A DNA stretch of 64,000 nucleotides from Sinorhizobium fredii USDA 205 (GCF_001461695.1 NZ_AUTC01000128.1:38977-102976); one strand, 5' to 3'; counted from the stretch's first letter, positions 8,939 to 19,012 are shown. A program made the numbers and translations. Notes: generated by a model from the sequence alone, not told the origin.

Positions 8939-10000
8939 TCAGCGGCGCTCGGGCTGGTTGGGCAGGTGCGCCTCGGCCGCCTTCACGCTGATCGCCCCGG
9001 TGACCGTTCCGTCGACGCCGGTGCCCGATCCGCTGTCGGCCTCGGCCCGGCTGATGAGCAGGGGCTTCGCAAGCGGGACGGAGACGGCTGCGCTCGCTGC
9101 CGGCGCTCTGCCCAGCTTGGCGGAGGCGATGGCGGTGACGATCGGCGGCTTTTCCGGGAGGAGCGCGCCATGCGCCCAGACCTTCCTCAACTCCGAAACG
9201 GTCATTGCCGCGACATTGACGTCGATGTCGTTGAGCGTGCCCGGCACGCGATAGGGGCAGCGTTTCTTTCCGCAATTATGTGACGACGAGAATTGCCACA
9301 GTGCATAGCGGTCCCAATTCCCCATCGGGAAGACGTCGCGAATTTCGGGCTTGTAGCGGGCATACCAGAGCGGCAGACGGGAAAGCAGCCGGTGCTGGTG
9401 GCGGTTGGCGGCGATCTGTTTCGCAGTGATGTGGTTGGTGTAGAGGATGGGGTAGCGCCCGGTGCGGGCCTTGATGTGGCCGGCAAAGATCGCGGCGTCC
9501 TCGAGCGACATGTAGTTCTCGGGATCGATGCCCTCGATGTCGAGGACCATCAATTCGTCGTCGCGCGGGTCCGCGTAGTCGAGGAAGTGATTGGCCTGAT
9601 CGACAGGATTGCCGGGTCGCGCCAGGTGATAGGCGCCCCACATCAGGCCCTGGGAGCGGGCGATCATCCGACGCGTCTGATAGAGTTCCCGGCTGACCGC
9701 ATATTTGCGCCACATCGTCTTGCAGTGGGCGACCGTGTCTCCGCCATGATCGCCCGTGCAGGTGTAGCTTTCCGGAAGGCCGTCGGAGGCCTTCGCGATG
9801 AACCCGGCGATGCGCTTGTCCTTCAGCATCGCTTCCCAATCGATGCTGTTCAACTCGTAGGCGTCGACGATGATCGCGTTCTGCCGTTGCTTCCACGGCT
9901 CGACGTCCGCGGCGCGTGCGTCCGCCGCCGCAAAGGTCAGGCCTACAAGGGCCGCCAGGCGCAAGATCATCCCCGAGATCGAGATTCCCCGCTTTTCCAT
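8939..10000 (-). CDS. Secreted GH25-family (lysozyme-like) protein
   Basis: 353 residues. A signal peptide (about 1-31, ending AAADARA) is followed by a GH25 catalytic-type domain (about 40-260). Visible features are VDAYELNSIDWEAM at the first strand, GAYHLARPGNPVDQANHFLDY, LMVLDIEGIDP (the acidic D-x-E pair) and LWQFSS. GH25 enzymes cleave the peptidoglycan glycan strand. The first-strand aspartate context differs somewhat from classic DxS lysozymes. The C-terminal 90 residues are low-complexity Ala/Pro-rich. ATG 10000 is used; an ATG ten codons on (MILRLAALVG) could be the real start. Confidence 0.8.
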   Translation of the reverse strand: MEKRGISISGMILRLAALVGLTFAAADARAADVEPWKQRQNAIIVDAYELNSIDWEAMLKDKRIAGFIAKASDGLPESYTCTGDHGGDTVAHCKTMWRKYAVSRELYQTRRMIARSQGLMWGAYHLARPGNPVDQANHFLDYADPRDDELMVLDIEGIDPENYMSLEDAAIFAGHIKARTGRYPILYTNHITAKQIAANRHQHRLLSRLPLWYARYKPEIRDVFPMGNWDRYALWQFSSSHNCGKKRCPYRVPGTLNDIDVNVAAMTVSELRKVWAHGALLPEKPPIVTAIASAKLGRAPAASAAVSVPLAKPLLISRAEADSGSGTGVDGTVTGAISVKAAEAHLPNQPERR

Positions 10001-10160
10001 TCTCTGAGATTGCCGACTTAGCGTTAAAGGGTCGTAAATCTCAGCCCCTCAGCCAATCTGCGCGAGAGCGCCGCGCCTGTACACTGACTCTTGGCGGTAA
10101 AGTGCCGCCGGACTCGGCTCTGGATTGCAATGCGAAATCCGGCGGGTTGGTCGTGCCCGT

Positions 10161-11150
10161 CTAAAGGATGCCGACTCGTTTGAGGATGAGCCATGCCAGT
10201 CCCATGGAGGCGGCGATGATCAGGCCTGCATAAAGCGTGCCGCCGCCGTCGGCGAAGGGCAGAGCACCCGTATTCATGCCGAAGAATCCGGTGACGAGCG
10301 TCGGCGGCAGCAGGAAGGCGGTCATCAGCGACAGGATGTAGAGATGACGATTGGTCTCGGAGGAAATCTTGCTGTCGATCTCCTCGTGCAACAGCCTGGC
10401 GCGCTCCTGAAGTGCAAACACGTCGCGGTCGACCGTCTCCAGCCGATCCGAAAGCCGCTCGGTCGCGTCGATGAAGCCCGGCGGTACCTCGTCCTCATCC
10501 GAGGCGCCGGCGCGCCGCAGCAAGGCGAGCACCGTTCGCAGATGCCGATGCAGCCGCACCACGGTTCGGCGCAAGGGCGCCAGCCCCGGCTGCTGCCGGT
10601 GTCCCGCTTCGCCATAGACCCGGTCCTCGATGACGTTCAGTTCCTCCGTCAATTCGAGCACCAGGGTGATCAGCGTTCGCTGGAACTCGACGACCAGCAT
10701 TTCGAAGAGATCGATCGGCCGGCCGCATTTGGTGCTTTTCTCGACCGCCGCCTTGACGCGGTCGATGCTTCTCAGCGGATGCAGGCGGGTGGTGATGATC
10801 ATTCGGTCGCTGACGGCGAAATGCAGCCAGCCGATCGTCTTGGTCATCGTGTCGAAGGTTCGCTCGAAATCGACAAGCGTGCCATAGACGACGTCCTCGG
10901 CAACGGTGATCGCCGCCTGGGTGTCATGGCTGGTCAGAGTTGCGATCGCCGCCGGCGGAAGATTGCCGATGCGCTCGATCAGCGCCGGCGTGCGCGCATC
11001 GCTCAGCGCCAGATGCAGCCAGACCCAGCCCTCGCCGGCCTGCAGGCTGTCGACAGGCGAATCGGTCGCGATGCGCAGGCAACGGCTCTCTCCGGGCAGG
11101 AACCGGTAGGCTCAGACGAGACCGGGTATCTCGGGAGAAATCAGGTTCAT
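10161..11150 (-). pseudogene. CorA/ZntB-type divalent metal transporter interrupted by TGA at codon 13
   Basis: The frame from ATG 11150 reads MNLISPEIPGLV, then TGA (11114-11112), then continues in the same frame as AYRFLPGESRC...WVWLHLALSDAR and a full CorA-like protein to 10161. The whole would be 329 residues, the usual ZntB size. It has a cytoplasmic funnel domain, two C-terminal membrane segments and the signature FFGMN. The residue at the stop is probably Trp (TGG to TGA). The next in-frame ATG is 10847, which would remove about 100 residues of the cytoplasmic domain. It is either a pseudogene or a base error; see findings. Confidence 0.85.
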
Positions 11151-11248
11151 TGGAGCGCCGTGAACAGGGCCATGCGAATGGCTTCTATTCGCTCGTGATG
11201 ACAGTTTTGTTACAGTCTGCCGCCGCTGCGGCGGGCAGAGAATTGACG

Positions 11249-11264
11249 TTGACGTTTACGTAAA
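11249..11264 (+). promoter_or_regulatory. Palindromic operator candidate upstream of the acyl-CoA dehydrogenase gene
   Basis: TTGACGTTTACGTAAA, containing the perfect 10-bp palindrome TTTACGTAAA, is preceded by another TTGACG (11243-11248) that could be a -35 hexamer. The pattern resembles sites of MerR-family LiuR-type regulators of branched-chain and fatty acyl-CoA catabolism in proteobacteria (from memory, not searched). It lies about 70 bases before the ATG of a fadE-like gene, which fits such a role. Confidence 0.45.
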
Positions 11265-11331
11265 AACAAATAGGGTGCGGCGTATGAAGGGCCGAAGAGC
11301 CTGCGCCTGCGGCCGCAAAGGGAGGAGCTCG

Positions 11332-13113
11332 ATGTACAAGGCACCGGTGGACGAGATCGCATTCACCTTGAAGCACGTGGCCGGCATGGCCGAGGCCGTG
11401 AACACGGGCACCTTCGGCGAACTCAGCGAGGATCTCGTCGATGCGATCCTGTCGGAAGCCGGTCGTTTTGCGACCGAAGAGGTGGCGCCGCTCGGCGAGG
11501 TCGGCGACCGGCAGGGCTCGCGGCTCGTCGATGGCGCGGTCAAGACACCGGAGGGCTGGCGCGACCTCTACCATAGCTGGATTCAAGGCGGCTGGAACGG
11601 ATTGACGGCGCCGGAAGCCTTCGGCGGCCAGGACCTGCCGCACATGCTGCATGTCGCCGCCATGGAGATGTGGAACAGCGGCTCCATGGCCTTCGCGCTG
11701 GGTCCGACGCTGACGATGGGCGCGATCGAGGCGGTCGAGAAGCATGGCTCCGATACCTTGAAGGCGACCTTCCTGTCGAAGATGGTCTCCGGCGAGTGGA
11801 TGGGGACGATGAACCTGACCGAGCCGCATGCCGGCTCCGATCTGGGCGTGCTCAAGACCCGTGCCGAGCGCCGCGCCGACGGCACCTACCGCATCTTCGG
11901 CCAGAAGATCTTCATCACCTGGGGCGAGCACGACTTCACCGACAACATCGTCCACCTTGTTCTGGCGCGCTTGCCGGATGCGCCAGCCGGCACGAAGGGC
12001 ATCTCGCTCTTTCTCGTGCCGAAGTTCCTCGTCAATGCGGACGGTTCGCTCGGCGCCCGCAACGATCTCTTCTGCCATTCGCTCGAGCACAAGCTCGGCA
12101 TTCATGGGTCGCCGACCTGCACGATGATCTACGGCGACGGCAGGTTCGGCGATGAGAAGGGCGCGATCGGCTATCTGGTCGGCGAGGAGAACCGCGGGCT
12201 AGCCTGCATGTTCACGATGATGAACAACGCCCGTCTGGCCGTAGGCATGCAGGGCGTGGCAATCGCCGAGGCCGCGACCCAGAAGGCAATCGCCTATGCC
12301 AGGGAACGCACCCAGGGACGGGCGCCAGGCTGGAACGGCGCGGGCATGAGCCCGATCATCGAGCATCCGGATGTCGCCCGCACGCTGCTGACGATGAAGG
12401 CGCTTACCCAAGGCTCGCGCGCCATTGCCTATGCTTGCGCGCACGCCGTCGACATGGCGCATGCGAGCCAAGGCGAAGAGGCTCGCCACTGGCAGGAGCG
12501 CTCGAGCCTGCTGACGCCGATCGCCAAGTCCTTCGCCACCGATGCCGGCGTCGACGTTGCCTCCATGGGCATTCAGGTGCATGGCGGCATGGGCTTCATC
12601 GAGGAAACCGGCGCGGCTCGCTATCTGCGCGACGCCCGCATCGCGCCGATCTACGAAGGCACCAACGGCATCCAGGCGATCGACCTCGTCACCCGCAAGC
12701 TGCCGCTGTCCGACGGGGGCCAGGTGCACGGCTTCATCGGCGAGCTGCGTGAAGTCGCCCAAGCCGTTGCGGTTTCGAACAGGCAGGGGTTCGGCGAGAC
12801 CGCAGCGCGCCTCGAGGCTTCGATCACCGATCTTGTCGAGGCGACCGAATGGCTGCTTGCAGCGCTTGCCGCCGGCAGGTTGGCCGAAGCACTCGCCGGT
12901 GCGACCGCCTATCAACGCCTCTTCGGCCTGGCGCTGACCGGCGTCTATCTCGCCAAGGGCGGCCTGGCCGACGCCGGGGACGGGAAGCAGGAGGCGCGCA
13001 TCGCGCTCTGCCGCTTTGCTGCGGAAAACCTGCTCGCCGAAACGGCGGCGCTTAAGGATCGGGTCGTCACCGGGGCGGAGAGCCTCGCCGCTGCCCGGGG
13101 CATTCTCGACTAG
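11332..13113 (+). CDS. Acyl-CoA dehydrogenase (long, FadE/DmdC-like with extra C-terminal domain)
   Basis: 593 residues, starting at ATG 11332 after GGGAGGAG. The core acyl-CoA dehydrogenase fold is present: N-terminal helical domain, MNLTEPHAGSDLG in the middle domain, and GIQVHGGMGFIEETGAARYLRDARI with YEGTNGIQAIDL in the C-terminal domain. A terminal extension of about 120 residues marks the larger family that includes 3-methylmercaptopropionyl-CoA dehydrogenase. It catalyses FAD-dependent alpha,beta-desaturation of an acyl-CoA, passing electrons to ETF. The following crotonase-family gene 33 bases downstream is probably co-transcribed and would act on the product. The exact substrate is not determinable. 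Confidence 0.88.
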   Translation: MYKAPVDEIAFTLKHVAGMAEAVNTGTFGELSEDLVDAILSEAGRFATEEVAPLGEVGDRQGSRLVDGAVKTPEGWRDLYHSWIQGGWNGLTAPEAFGGQDLPHMLHVAAMEMWNSGSMAFALGPTLTMGAIEAVEKHGSDTLKATFLSKMVSGEWMGTMNLTEPHAGSDLGVLKTRAERRADGTYRIFGQKIFITWGEHDFTDNIVHLVLARLPDAPAGTKGISLFLVPKFLVNADGSLGARNDLFCHSLEHKLGIHGSPTCTMIYGDGRFGDEKGAIGYLVGEENRGLACMFTMMNNARLAVGMQGVAIAEAATQKAIAYARERTQGRAPGWNGAGMSPIIEHPDVARTLLTMKALTQGSRAIAYACAHAVDMAHASQGEEARHWQERSSLLTPIAKSFATDAGVDVASMGIQVHGGMGFIEETGAARYLRDARIAPIYEGTNGIQAIDLVTRKLPLSDGGQVHGFIGELREVAQAVAVSNRQGFGETAARLEASITDLVEATEWLLAALAAGRLAEALAGATAYQRLFGLALTGVYLAKGGLADAGDGKQEARIALCRFAAENLLAETAALKDRVVTGAESLAAARGILD

Positions 13114-13146
13114 AGCGGGATGACTCAAGCAAAATAGGAAACCCCC

Positions 13147-13899
13147 ATGACCGATCATGTGCTCGTCGAACGTCCGGAGACCTATCCCGGCGTACAGGTG
13201 ATCCGCTTCAACCGGCCGGATAAGAAGAACGCCATCACCCGCGAGATGTACGCGAAGATGACCAATGCGCTGACCGTCGCCGGCTCGGACGCGGCGATCC
13301 GCGCCACGGCATTCCTCGGAACGGAAGGTTGCTTTTCGGCCGGCAACGACATGAACGACTTCCTCGCCTTCGCCATGGGCGGGAGCATGGGCCGCGAGGT
13401 TCTCGACTTCCTTCGCGCCTTGGCGAGCGCAACGAAGCCGGTCGTTTCCGGAGTCGACGGCTTGGCGATTGGTATCGGCACGACGATCCATCTCCACTGC
13501 GACCTGACGGTCGCCTCGGCGCGGTCGGTGTTCAAGACGCCCTTCGTCGATCTGGCGCTCGTTCCGGAAGCGGCTTCGAGCCTGCTCGCACCGCGCCTCA
13601 TGGGCCATCAGCGGGCCTTCGCGCTGCTTGCCGCCGGCGAGCCGCTCGAAGCGGCCGAGGCCCTTCAGGCCGGGTTGATCTGGAAGATCGTCGGCGAGAA
13701 TGCTGTCGAGGAGGAAACGCTGTCTGTTGCGGGGCGCCTCGCGAAGAAGCCGTCCGAGGCGCTGCGTATCGCCCGTGATCTCATCCGCGGCGAGCGAAAT
13801 GACGTCCTTGCTCGGATCGACAAGGAGGCCGAGCACTTTGCGGCGCAGCTGAAGAGCGCCGAGGCGCGGGCCGCCTTCGAGGCCTTCATGCGTCGGTGA
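13147..13899 (+). CDS. Enoyl-CoA hydratase/isomerase (crotonase) family protein
   Basis: 250 residues with the crotonase fold. The oxyanion-hole segment is CFSAGNDMNDF (about 63-73) and GVDGLAIGIGTTIHLHCD (about 101-118). The active-site loop reads PFVDLALVPEAASS: a PE.xSS pattern like that of delta3-delta2 enoyl-CoA isomerases rather than the PGAGGTQ of hydratases. I therefore prefer a broad name and regard isomerase as at least as likely as hydratase. It follows the acyl-CoA dehydrogenase by 33 bases (an operon), consistent with breakdown of an unsaturated or branched acyl-CoA. A short gagcgggatga sequence precedes it, a motif common between rhizobial genes. Confidence 0.85.
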   Translation: MTDHVLVERPETYPGVQVIRFNRPDKKNAITREMYAKMTNALTVAGSDAAIRATAFLGTEGCFSAGNDMNDFLAFAMGGSMGREVLDFLRALASATKPVVSGVDGLAIGIGTTIHLHCDLTVASARSVFKTPFVDLALVPEAASSLLAPRLMGHQRAFALLAAGEPLEAAEALQAGLIWKIVGENAVEEETLSVAGRLAKKPSEALRIARDLIRGERNDVLARIDKEAEHFAAQLKSAEARAAFEAFMRR

Positions 13900-13960
13900 T
13901 GGCGTCCGGCTGCCGCGGCATCCCGGACCGCATCTGACGATCGGCGCTTGCCGGCCCTTC

Positions 13961-15208
13961 TCACCTCTCCAGCGTCGCGACCGCTTCGACATGCGCCGAC
14001 CAGAGAAACTGATCGATGGGTGTCACCGATGTGATGCGATAGCCGGCGGCAACGAGGATCGACAGGTCCCTCGCAAGCGTCACCGGGTTGCAGGAGACGG
14101 CGGCGATTTTCTTCACGCCGGAGCGGGCGAGCTCGTGACATTGCGCTTCGGCGCCGGCGCGCGGCGGGTCGAAGACGACCGCGTCGAAGATCTTCAGCTC
14201 CTGCGCCATCATCGGCCGTCGGAAAAGATCGCGCTTCTCGATCGTCACCGGCTTCAAGCCCTGCGTGGTGCGCGCCGCGAAATCGAGCGCCTTCAAGGCC
14301 TTTTCCTCGCCCTCGACCGCATGAACCCGCGCGGTTCGGGCGATCCTCAGCGCGAATGTGCCGATACCGGCGAAGAGATCGGCCACGCGCTTCGCCTTGC
14401 CGACGTGGCCGAGCACGAGCTTGGCCATCGCCTCCTCCGCCGGCCGCGTCGCCTGCGTGAAGGCGCCGGGCGGCGGCGACACCGATACGCCGCCGAAGTC
14501 GGTCAATGGCTTGACGGGCTCGATGATGATCTCGCCATTCAGGCTGACGCGGGCAATGCCTTGCTCGCCGAGGACGGCCTCGACGGTCGAACGTCGTTGC
14601 CGGTCGTTGAGCTTGATGTCCTCGAAGGCGAGGTCGAGCCCTGAATCGGTCTCGAGCACGGTGATGCGGAACGGTTCGGCGCCCGACGCCATCGCCGCCG
14701 CGATCTTGCGGATGGTCGCGAGCCGCGAGACGATGCCCGGGCTCGTGATCGGACATTCGCCGATCGCCACGATATGGTGGCTCTGTGCCTGATTGAAGCC
14801 AAGCAGCAATTCCTTTTCCGTCCGCCGGGCGGTGAACACGGCGCGCCGGCGCTCGCCGGGCCGCGCGATGACGAGTGGCGCCACCTCCGGGGTCATGCCC
14901 TTTGCCTTCAAGGCATCGATGAGCAGATTGCGCTTGAAGGCGTGATAGAGCGGGTCGGAGGCGTGCTGCAAAGTGCAGCCGCCGCAGGTGCCGTTGACGC
15001 CGTCTGGACCGAAATGACGGCAGCTCGGTTCGATGCGCTCCGGCGAAGCCTCCTTCAACGAGATCAGCGTGCCATGCGCCTTGTTGACGGCGAGCGCGAC
15101 GGTTTCGCCGGGCAGGGTGAACGGTGCATAGATCGGACCAGCTTCGCCCTGGGTAATGCCGTCGCCCTGAGCGCCGAGACGGTTGATGGTGACGATCTCG
15201 GTGCTCAT
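13961..15208 (-). CDS. Class I SAM-dependent RNA (uracil-5) methyltransferase, TrmA/RlmD family
   Basis: 415 residues from ATG 15208, which overlaps the tlyA stop codon (ATGA). An N-terminal TRAM-like segment (VTINRLGAQGDGIT) is followed by the iron-sulfur cysteine cluster CRHFGPDG..CGGCTLQ. The Rossmann methyltransferase domain has VADLFAGIGTFALRIA and VFDPPRAGAE. The catalytic cysteine is in SCNPVTLARD. Such enzymes make 5-methyluridine in 23S rRNA or tRNA; which position cannot be told here. Reading frame and length are complete. Co-transcription with tlyA gives a small RNA-modification unit. Confidence 0.88.
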   Translation of the reverse strand: MSTEIVTINRLGAQGDGITQGEAGPIYAPFTLPGETVALAVNKAHGTLISLKEASPERIEPSCRHFGPDGVNGTCGGCTLQHASDPLYHAFKRNLLIDALKAKGMTPEVAPLVIARPGERRRAVFTARRTEKELLLGFNQAQSHHIVAIGECPITSPGIVSRLATIRKIAAAMASGAEPFRITVLETDSGLDLAFEDIKLNDRQRRSTVEAVLGEQGIARVSLNGEIIIEPVKPLTDFGGVSVSPPPGAFTQATRPAEEAMAKLVLGHVGKAKRVADLFAGIGTFALRIARTARVHAVEGEEKALKALDFAARTTQGLKPVTIEKRDLFRRPMMAQELKIFDAVVFDPPRAGAEAQCHELARSGVKKIAAVSCNPVTLARDLSILVAAGYRITSVTPIDQFLWSAHVEAVATLER

Positions 15209-15960
15209 GGCTTCAGCCCCGCAAGGAGATATTCCTTGTTGCCGTCGCCGCCGGCAATGGGCGAGGAGACGAGGCCAAGGCTGCGCCAGCCCATCTCCTC
15301 CACCAGCCAGCGCTCGAGTTCGGCCGCCACGACGGGGGCGCTCTCCGGATCCTTGAGGAGCCCGGCCTTGCTGACCGCATCGCGCCCGGCCTCGAACTGC
15401 GGTTTGACGAGCAGGATGCAGCGCGCGCCGGGCTCGGCGAGAGACAGCGCCGGGGGCAGTGCCAGCTTGAGTGAGATGAAGGAAACGTCGGAGACGATGA
15501 AGGTGATGGTCCGGTTGCCGATATCGTCTGCCGTCATCGCCCGGGCATTCAGCCCTTCGATATTCGTGACCCGCGGGTCTTCCGCGATGCGCGGATGCAT
15601 CTGCCCGTGCCCGACGTCGACCGCGACGACATGCGCGGCACCACGCTTCAGGAGCACCTCGGTGAAGCCCCCTGTCGAGGCGCCGACGTCGAGGCAAGCC
15701 TGACCTGCCGGATCGAATCCGAAATGGTCGAGCGCGGCAACGAGCTTCAGGGCGGCGCGGGAGACATAGGCCTGCGCCGGATCGTCGATGGTGATCGCTG
15801 CGTTTTCCGCAAAGGCGGTGGCGGGCTTGGTCACAGTGCGCCCGTCGACCATGACGGTGCCGCGCTGGATCGCGTCGCGGGCGCGGGCGCGGCTGGCCAC
15901 CAGACCCTTGTTCAGCAGCAATTGGTCGAGGCGGATCGTGGAGTGCTTGTTATCGGACAT
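15205..15960 (-). CDS. tlyA: TlyA family rRNA 2'-O-methyltransferase
   Basis: 251 residues. The N-terminal S4 RNA-binding domain (about 8-65, IRLDQLLLNKGLVASRARARD) is followed by an FtsJ-like Rossmann domain (about 65-240) with CLDVGASTGGFTEVLL and VSFISLKLALPPAL. TlyA proteins 2'-O-methylate cytidines of 16S and sometimes 23S rRNA; older annotations call them haemolysins. It starts 54 bases after the end of dxs and its stop overlaps the next methyltransferase gene, so dxs-tlyA-methyltransferase probably form one transcript. Confidence 0.92.
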   Translation of the reverse strand: MSDNKHSTIRLDQLLLNKGLVASRARARDAIQRGTVMVDGRTVTKPATAFAENAAITIDDPAQAYVSRAALKLVAALDHFGFDPAGQACLDVGASTGGFTEVLLKRGAAHVVAVDVGHGQMHPRIAEDPRVTNIEGLNARAMTADDIGNRTITFIVSDVSFISLKLALPPALSLAEPGARCILLVKPQFEAGRDAVSKAGLLKDPESAPVVAAELERWLVEEMGWRSLGLVSSPIAGGDGNKEYLLAGLKP

Positions 15961-16014
15961 GGGCCGTCATCGCCCGTCGGGCGGCACATTGCAAGGGAGT
16001 TCGGCAAGATCTGC

Positions 16015-17952
16015 CTAGCTGGCCGCCCCGAGACCGACGGCGTGCTTCTGGCCGAGCGCCTTGAAAACGGTCGAGACGATGCCGGCGCGGTCGAGGCCCG
16101 CCGCGGCGTACATGGATTCGGGCTTTGCCTGCTCCATCCAGATGTCCGGCAAGACCATCGGCCGGACCTTGAGGCCTCCATCGAGCAGGCCCTCCTCCGC
16201 CAGGAAGTGCAGCACGTGGCTGGCGAAGCCGCCGATGGCGCCTTCCTCGATCGTGACCAGCACCTCGTGATGGCGGGCAAGCTGGCGGATCAGCTCATGA
16301 TCGAGCGGCTTGGCGAAGCGTGCATCGGCAACCGTCGTCGAAAGGCCGGCGGCATCCAGGTCCTCGGCCGCCAGCAGACAGTCCGCGAGGCGCGTCCCGA
16401 ACGAAAGCAACGCTACCTTCGTGCCTTGCTTGACGATTCGCCCCTTGCCGATCGGAAGGATCTCGCCGCGTTCAGGGAGCTCGACGCCGACGCCTTCGCC
16501 GCGCGGGTAGCGGAATGAGATCGGTCCGTCGTCATAGGCCGCGGCCGTGCGCACCATATGCTTCAATTCCGCCTCGTCGGCGGCCGCCATCACCACGAAG
16601 CCGGGGAGCGAGGCGAGATAGGTCGTGTCGAAGGAGCCGGCATGGGTCGGTCCGTCGGCGCCGACGAAGCCGGCGCGGTCGATGGGGAAACGCACTGGCA
16701 GGCCCTGGATCGCCACGTCGTGCACCACTTGGTCATAGGCGCGCTGCAGGAAGGTCGAGTACAGCGCCGCGAACGGCTTGTACCCTTCCGCCGCAAGTCC
16801 GGCGGCGAAGGTCACGGCATGCTGCTCGGCGATGCCGACGTCGAAACAGCGCGATGGATGCACGGCCGCGAACCGGTCGAGGCCGGTGCCCGACGGCATG
16901 GCGGCGGTGATCGCGACGATCTTGTCGTCGAGGCTCGCCTCCTGCACGAGCGCATCGGCGAAGACGGACGTATAGGCCGGCGCATTCGGCTTGGCCTTCG
17001 CCTGGGCGCCGGTGATCACGTCGAACTTGTTGACGCCGTGATATTTGTCGGCTGCCGCCTCTGCCGGCGGATAGCCTTTGCCCTTCTGCGTCACCACATG
17101 GATCAGCACCGGTCCGCGGCGATTGTCGCGGACGTTGCGCAACACCGGTAGCAGGTGATCGAAGGAGTGACCGTCGATCGGACCGATATGGTAGAAGCCC
17201 ATCTCCTCGAACAGCGTGCCGCCGGTGACGTAGCCGCGCGCATGTTCGACGGCGCGGGTGATCGCCCGGTCGACCGTCTTGCCGAGATAGGCGGTCAGCT
17301 TCTTGCCGACCTCGCGGATGCCCATATAGGTCCGCCCGGAGGCAAGTCGCGCCAGATAGGCGCTCATCGCACCGGTCGGCGGGGCGATCGACATGTCGTT
17401 GTCGTTGAGGATGACGATGAGACGCGCGTCGAGCGCGCCGGCATTGTTGAGCGCCTCATAGGCCATGCCGGCCGACAGCGCGCCGTCGCCGATAACGGCA
17501 ATGACGTTGCGGCTCTTGCCGTCGAGATCCGCGGCGACCGCCATGCCGAGACCGGCGGAAATCGAGGTCGAGGAATGCGCCGCGCCGAAGGGATCGTATT
17601 CGCTTTCGGCGCGCCGGGTGAAGCCGGACAGGCCGCCTTCCTGGCGCAGCGTGCGGATGCGATCGCGCCGCCCGGTCAGGATCTTGTGTGGATAGCACTG
17701 GTGGCCGACGTCGAAGATCAGCCGGTCATGCGGCGTGTCGAAGACCTTGTGGATGGCGATCGTCAGTTCGACGACGCCGAGGCCGGCGCCGAGATGGCCG
17801 CCGGTGCGCGACACCGCATCGATCATCTCCGCACGCAATTCGCTTGCCAGCTGCGGCAGGTCCCTGTCGTCGATCCTCTTGAGATCGTCGGGGACGTCGA
17901 CCTTGTCGAGCAACGGCGTCGCCGGCATCGGATTGGTTGGCAGTTGTGTCAC
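16015..17952 (-). CDS. dxs: 1-deoxy-D-xylulose-5-phosphate synthase
   Basis: 645 residues if started at GTG 17952 ([18 protein letters not shown]), which has GAGG eight bases upstream. ATG 17928 would give 637 residues. The thiamine-diphosphate motif is [18 protein letters not shown], the glycine/serine loop is [14 protein letters not shown], and the transketolase pyrimidine and C-terminal domains follow. It condenses pyruvate and glyceraldehyde 3-phosphate in the first step of the MEP isoprenoid pathway. That pathway's last enzyme, ispH, is also in this window (48073-49083). No frame breaks. Confidence 0.96.
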   Translation of the reverse strand: MTQLPTNPMPATPLLDKVDVPDDLKRIDDRDLPQLASELRAEMIDAVSRTGGHLGAGLGVVELTIAIHKVFDTPHDRLIFDVGHQCYPHKILTGRRDRIRTLRQEGGLSGFTRRAESEYDPFGAAHSSTSISAGLGMAVAADLDGKSRNVIAVIGDGALSAGMAYEALNNAGALDARLIVILNDNDMSIAPPTGAMSAYLARLASGRTYMGIREVGKKLTAYLGKTVDRAITRAVEHARGYVTGGTLFEEMGFYHIGPIDGHSFDHLLPVLRNVRDNRRGPVLIHVVTQKGKGYPPAEAAADKYHGVNKFDVITGAQAKAKPNAPAYTSVFADALVQEASLDDKIVAITAAMPSGTGLDRFAAVHPSRCFDVGIAEQHAVTFAAGLAAEGYKPFAALYSTFLQRAYDQVVHDVAIQGLPVRFPIDRAGFVGADGPTHAGSFDTTYLASLPGFVVMAAADEAELKHMVRTAAAYDDGPISFRYPRGEGVGVELPERGEILPIGKGRIVKQGTKVALLSFGTRLADCLLAAEDLDAAGLSTTVADARFAKPLDHELIRQLARHHEVLVTIEEGAIGGFASHVLHFLAEEGLLDGGLKVRPMVLPDIWMEQAKPESMYAAAGLDRAGIVSTVFKALGQKHAVGLGAAS

Positions 17953-18088
17953 GCTGCGTGCCTCGTGCGCGCCGAAGGGGCGGCGCGCGGATTGTTGATG
18001 ATTTCCGTCAGATGGCTGTTTAGACGCAATCCCGGTTGAATGCAAAATTAGGCTTTCCTGCGTCGTCAACCAAGGGCTCAACGAAAAA

Positions 18089-19012
18089 TTAGCTTGCCGG
18101 CAGGGGGATGAACTCTTCCGCGTCCCCCGGCACGATATCGAAGCGGCCGGTCCGCCATTCTTCCTTCGCCTTGTCGATACGCTCCTTGGACGAGGACACG
18201 AAGTTCCACCAGATATGCCGCGGCGATCCGAGTGCCGCGCCGCCGAAGAGCATGACGTGACAGCCGGACGGCCCCGCCGTGATGGTGATCTCGTCCCCGG
18301 GCCGGAAGACGAGAAGCTGGTTGTCGGCGAAATGGTCGCCCGCAATGATCGCTTCGCCCGAGAGAATATAGATGGCGCGTTCTTCCCAATGGGCCGCAAA
18401 GGGAGCGCTGCGGCCGGCCTCGATCGACAGGTCCACGTAGATCGTGTCGGTGAAGGCAGAGACCGGCGAGGTGGTGCCCTCGAAACGGCCGATGACCACG
18501 CGTGCCCGAACCCCGCCATCGGCAAGATGCGGCAGCATGCGCTCTTCGGTATGAGAGAAGACCGGATCGACCTCTTCCTTGTCGTCGGGCAAGGCCAGCC
18601 AGGTCTGCAATCCGGACAATGAGCGCTCATGGCCGCGCTGGTTTTCCGGCGAGCGTTCGGAGTGCACGATGCCGCGCCCCGCCGTCATCAGGTTCACGTC
18701 GCCGGGGCGGATCACCATTTCGGTGCCGAGACTGTCGCGGTGCTTGATCTCGCCGTCGAAGAGATAGGTGACCGTCGACAGGCCGATATGCGGATGCGGG
18801 CGCACGTCGATCGCCTGGCCGGCACGCAGGAGCGCCGGTCCCATGCGGTCGAAGAAGATGAACGGGCCGACGAGCCGCCGTCGCGCCGTCGGAAGCGCCC
18901 GGCGCACCTCAAGGCCGCCTATGTCGCTGGTGCGCGGGATGATCAGATGCTCGATGGCGTCGCAGGCCGGCTTGTCGCCGGCGAGCGGATCGGGACCGGG
19001 AAAAAACGACAT
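18089..19012 (-). CDS. Pirin family protein
   Basis: 307 residues in the bicupin fold. The N-terminal cupin carries the metal-binding histidines of [17 protein letters not shown] and the later H/E residues of [10 protein letters not shown]. The C-terminal pirin domain includes [24 protein letters not shown]. Some pirins have quercetin dioxygenase activity and some bind regulatory proteins; no role can be assigned here. It is encoded between xseB and dxs on the same strand, with about 100-base gaps on each side, so it may be a separate transcript. Confidence 0.9.
   Translation of the reverse strand: MSFFPGPDPLAGDKPACDAIEHLIIPRTSDIGGLEVRRALPTARRRLVGPFIFFDRMGPALLRAGQAIDVRPHPHIGLSTVTYLFDGEIKHRDSLGTEMVIRPGDVNLMTAGRGIVHSERSPENQRGHERSLSGLQTWLALPDDKEEVDPVFSHTEERMLPHLADGGVRARVVIGRFEGTTSPVSAFTDTIYVDLSIEAGRSAPFAAHWEERAIYILSGEAIIAGDHFADNQLLVFRPGDEITITAGPSGCHVMLFGGAALGSPRHIWWNFVSSSKERIDKAKEEWRTGRFDIVPGDAEEFIPLPAS

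Noticed and set aside
11112..11114. Reading the corA/zntB TGA as selenocysteine
   Set aside because: No SECIS-like hairpin directly after it, no redox role expected at this position, and Trp fits the family.
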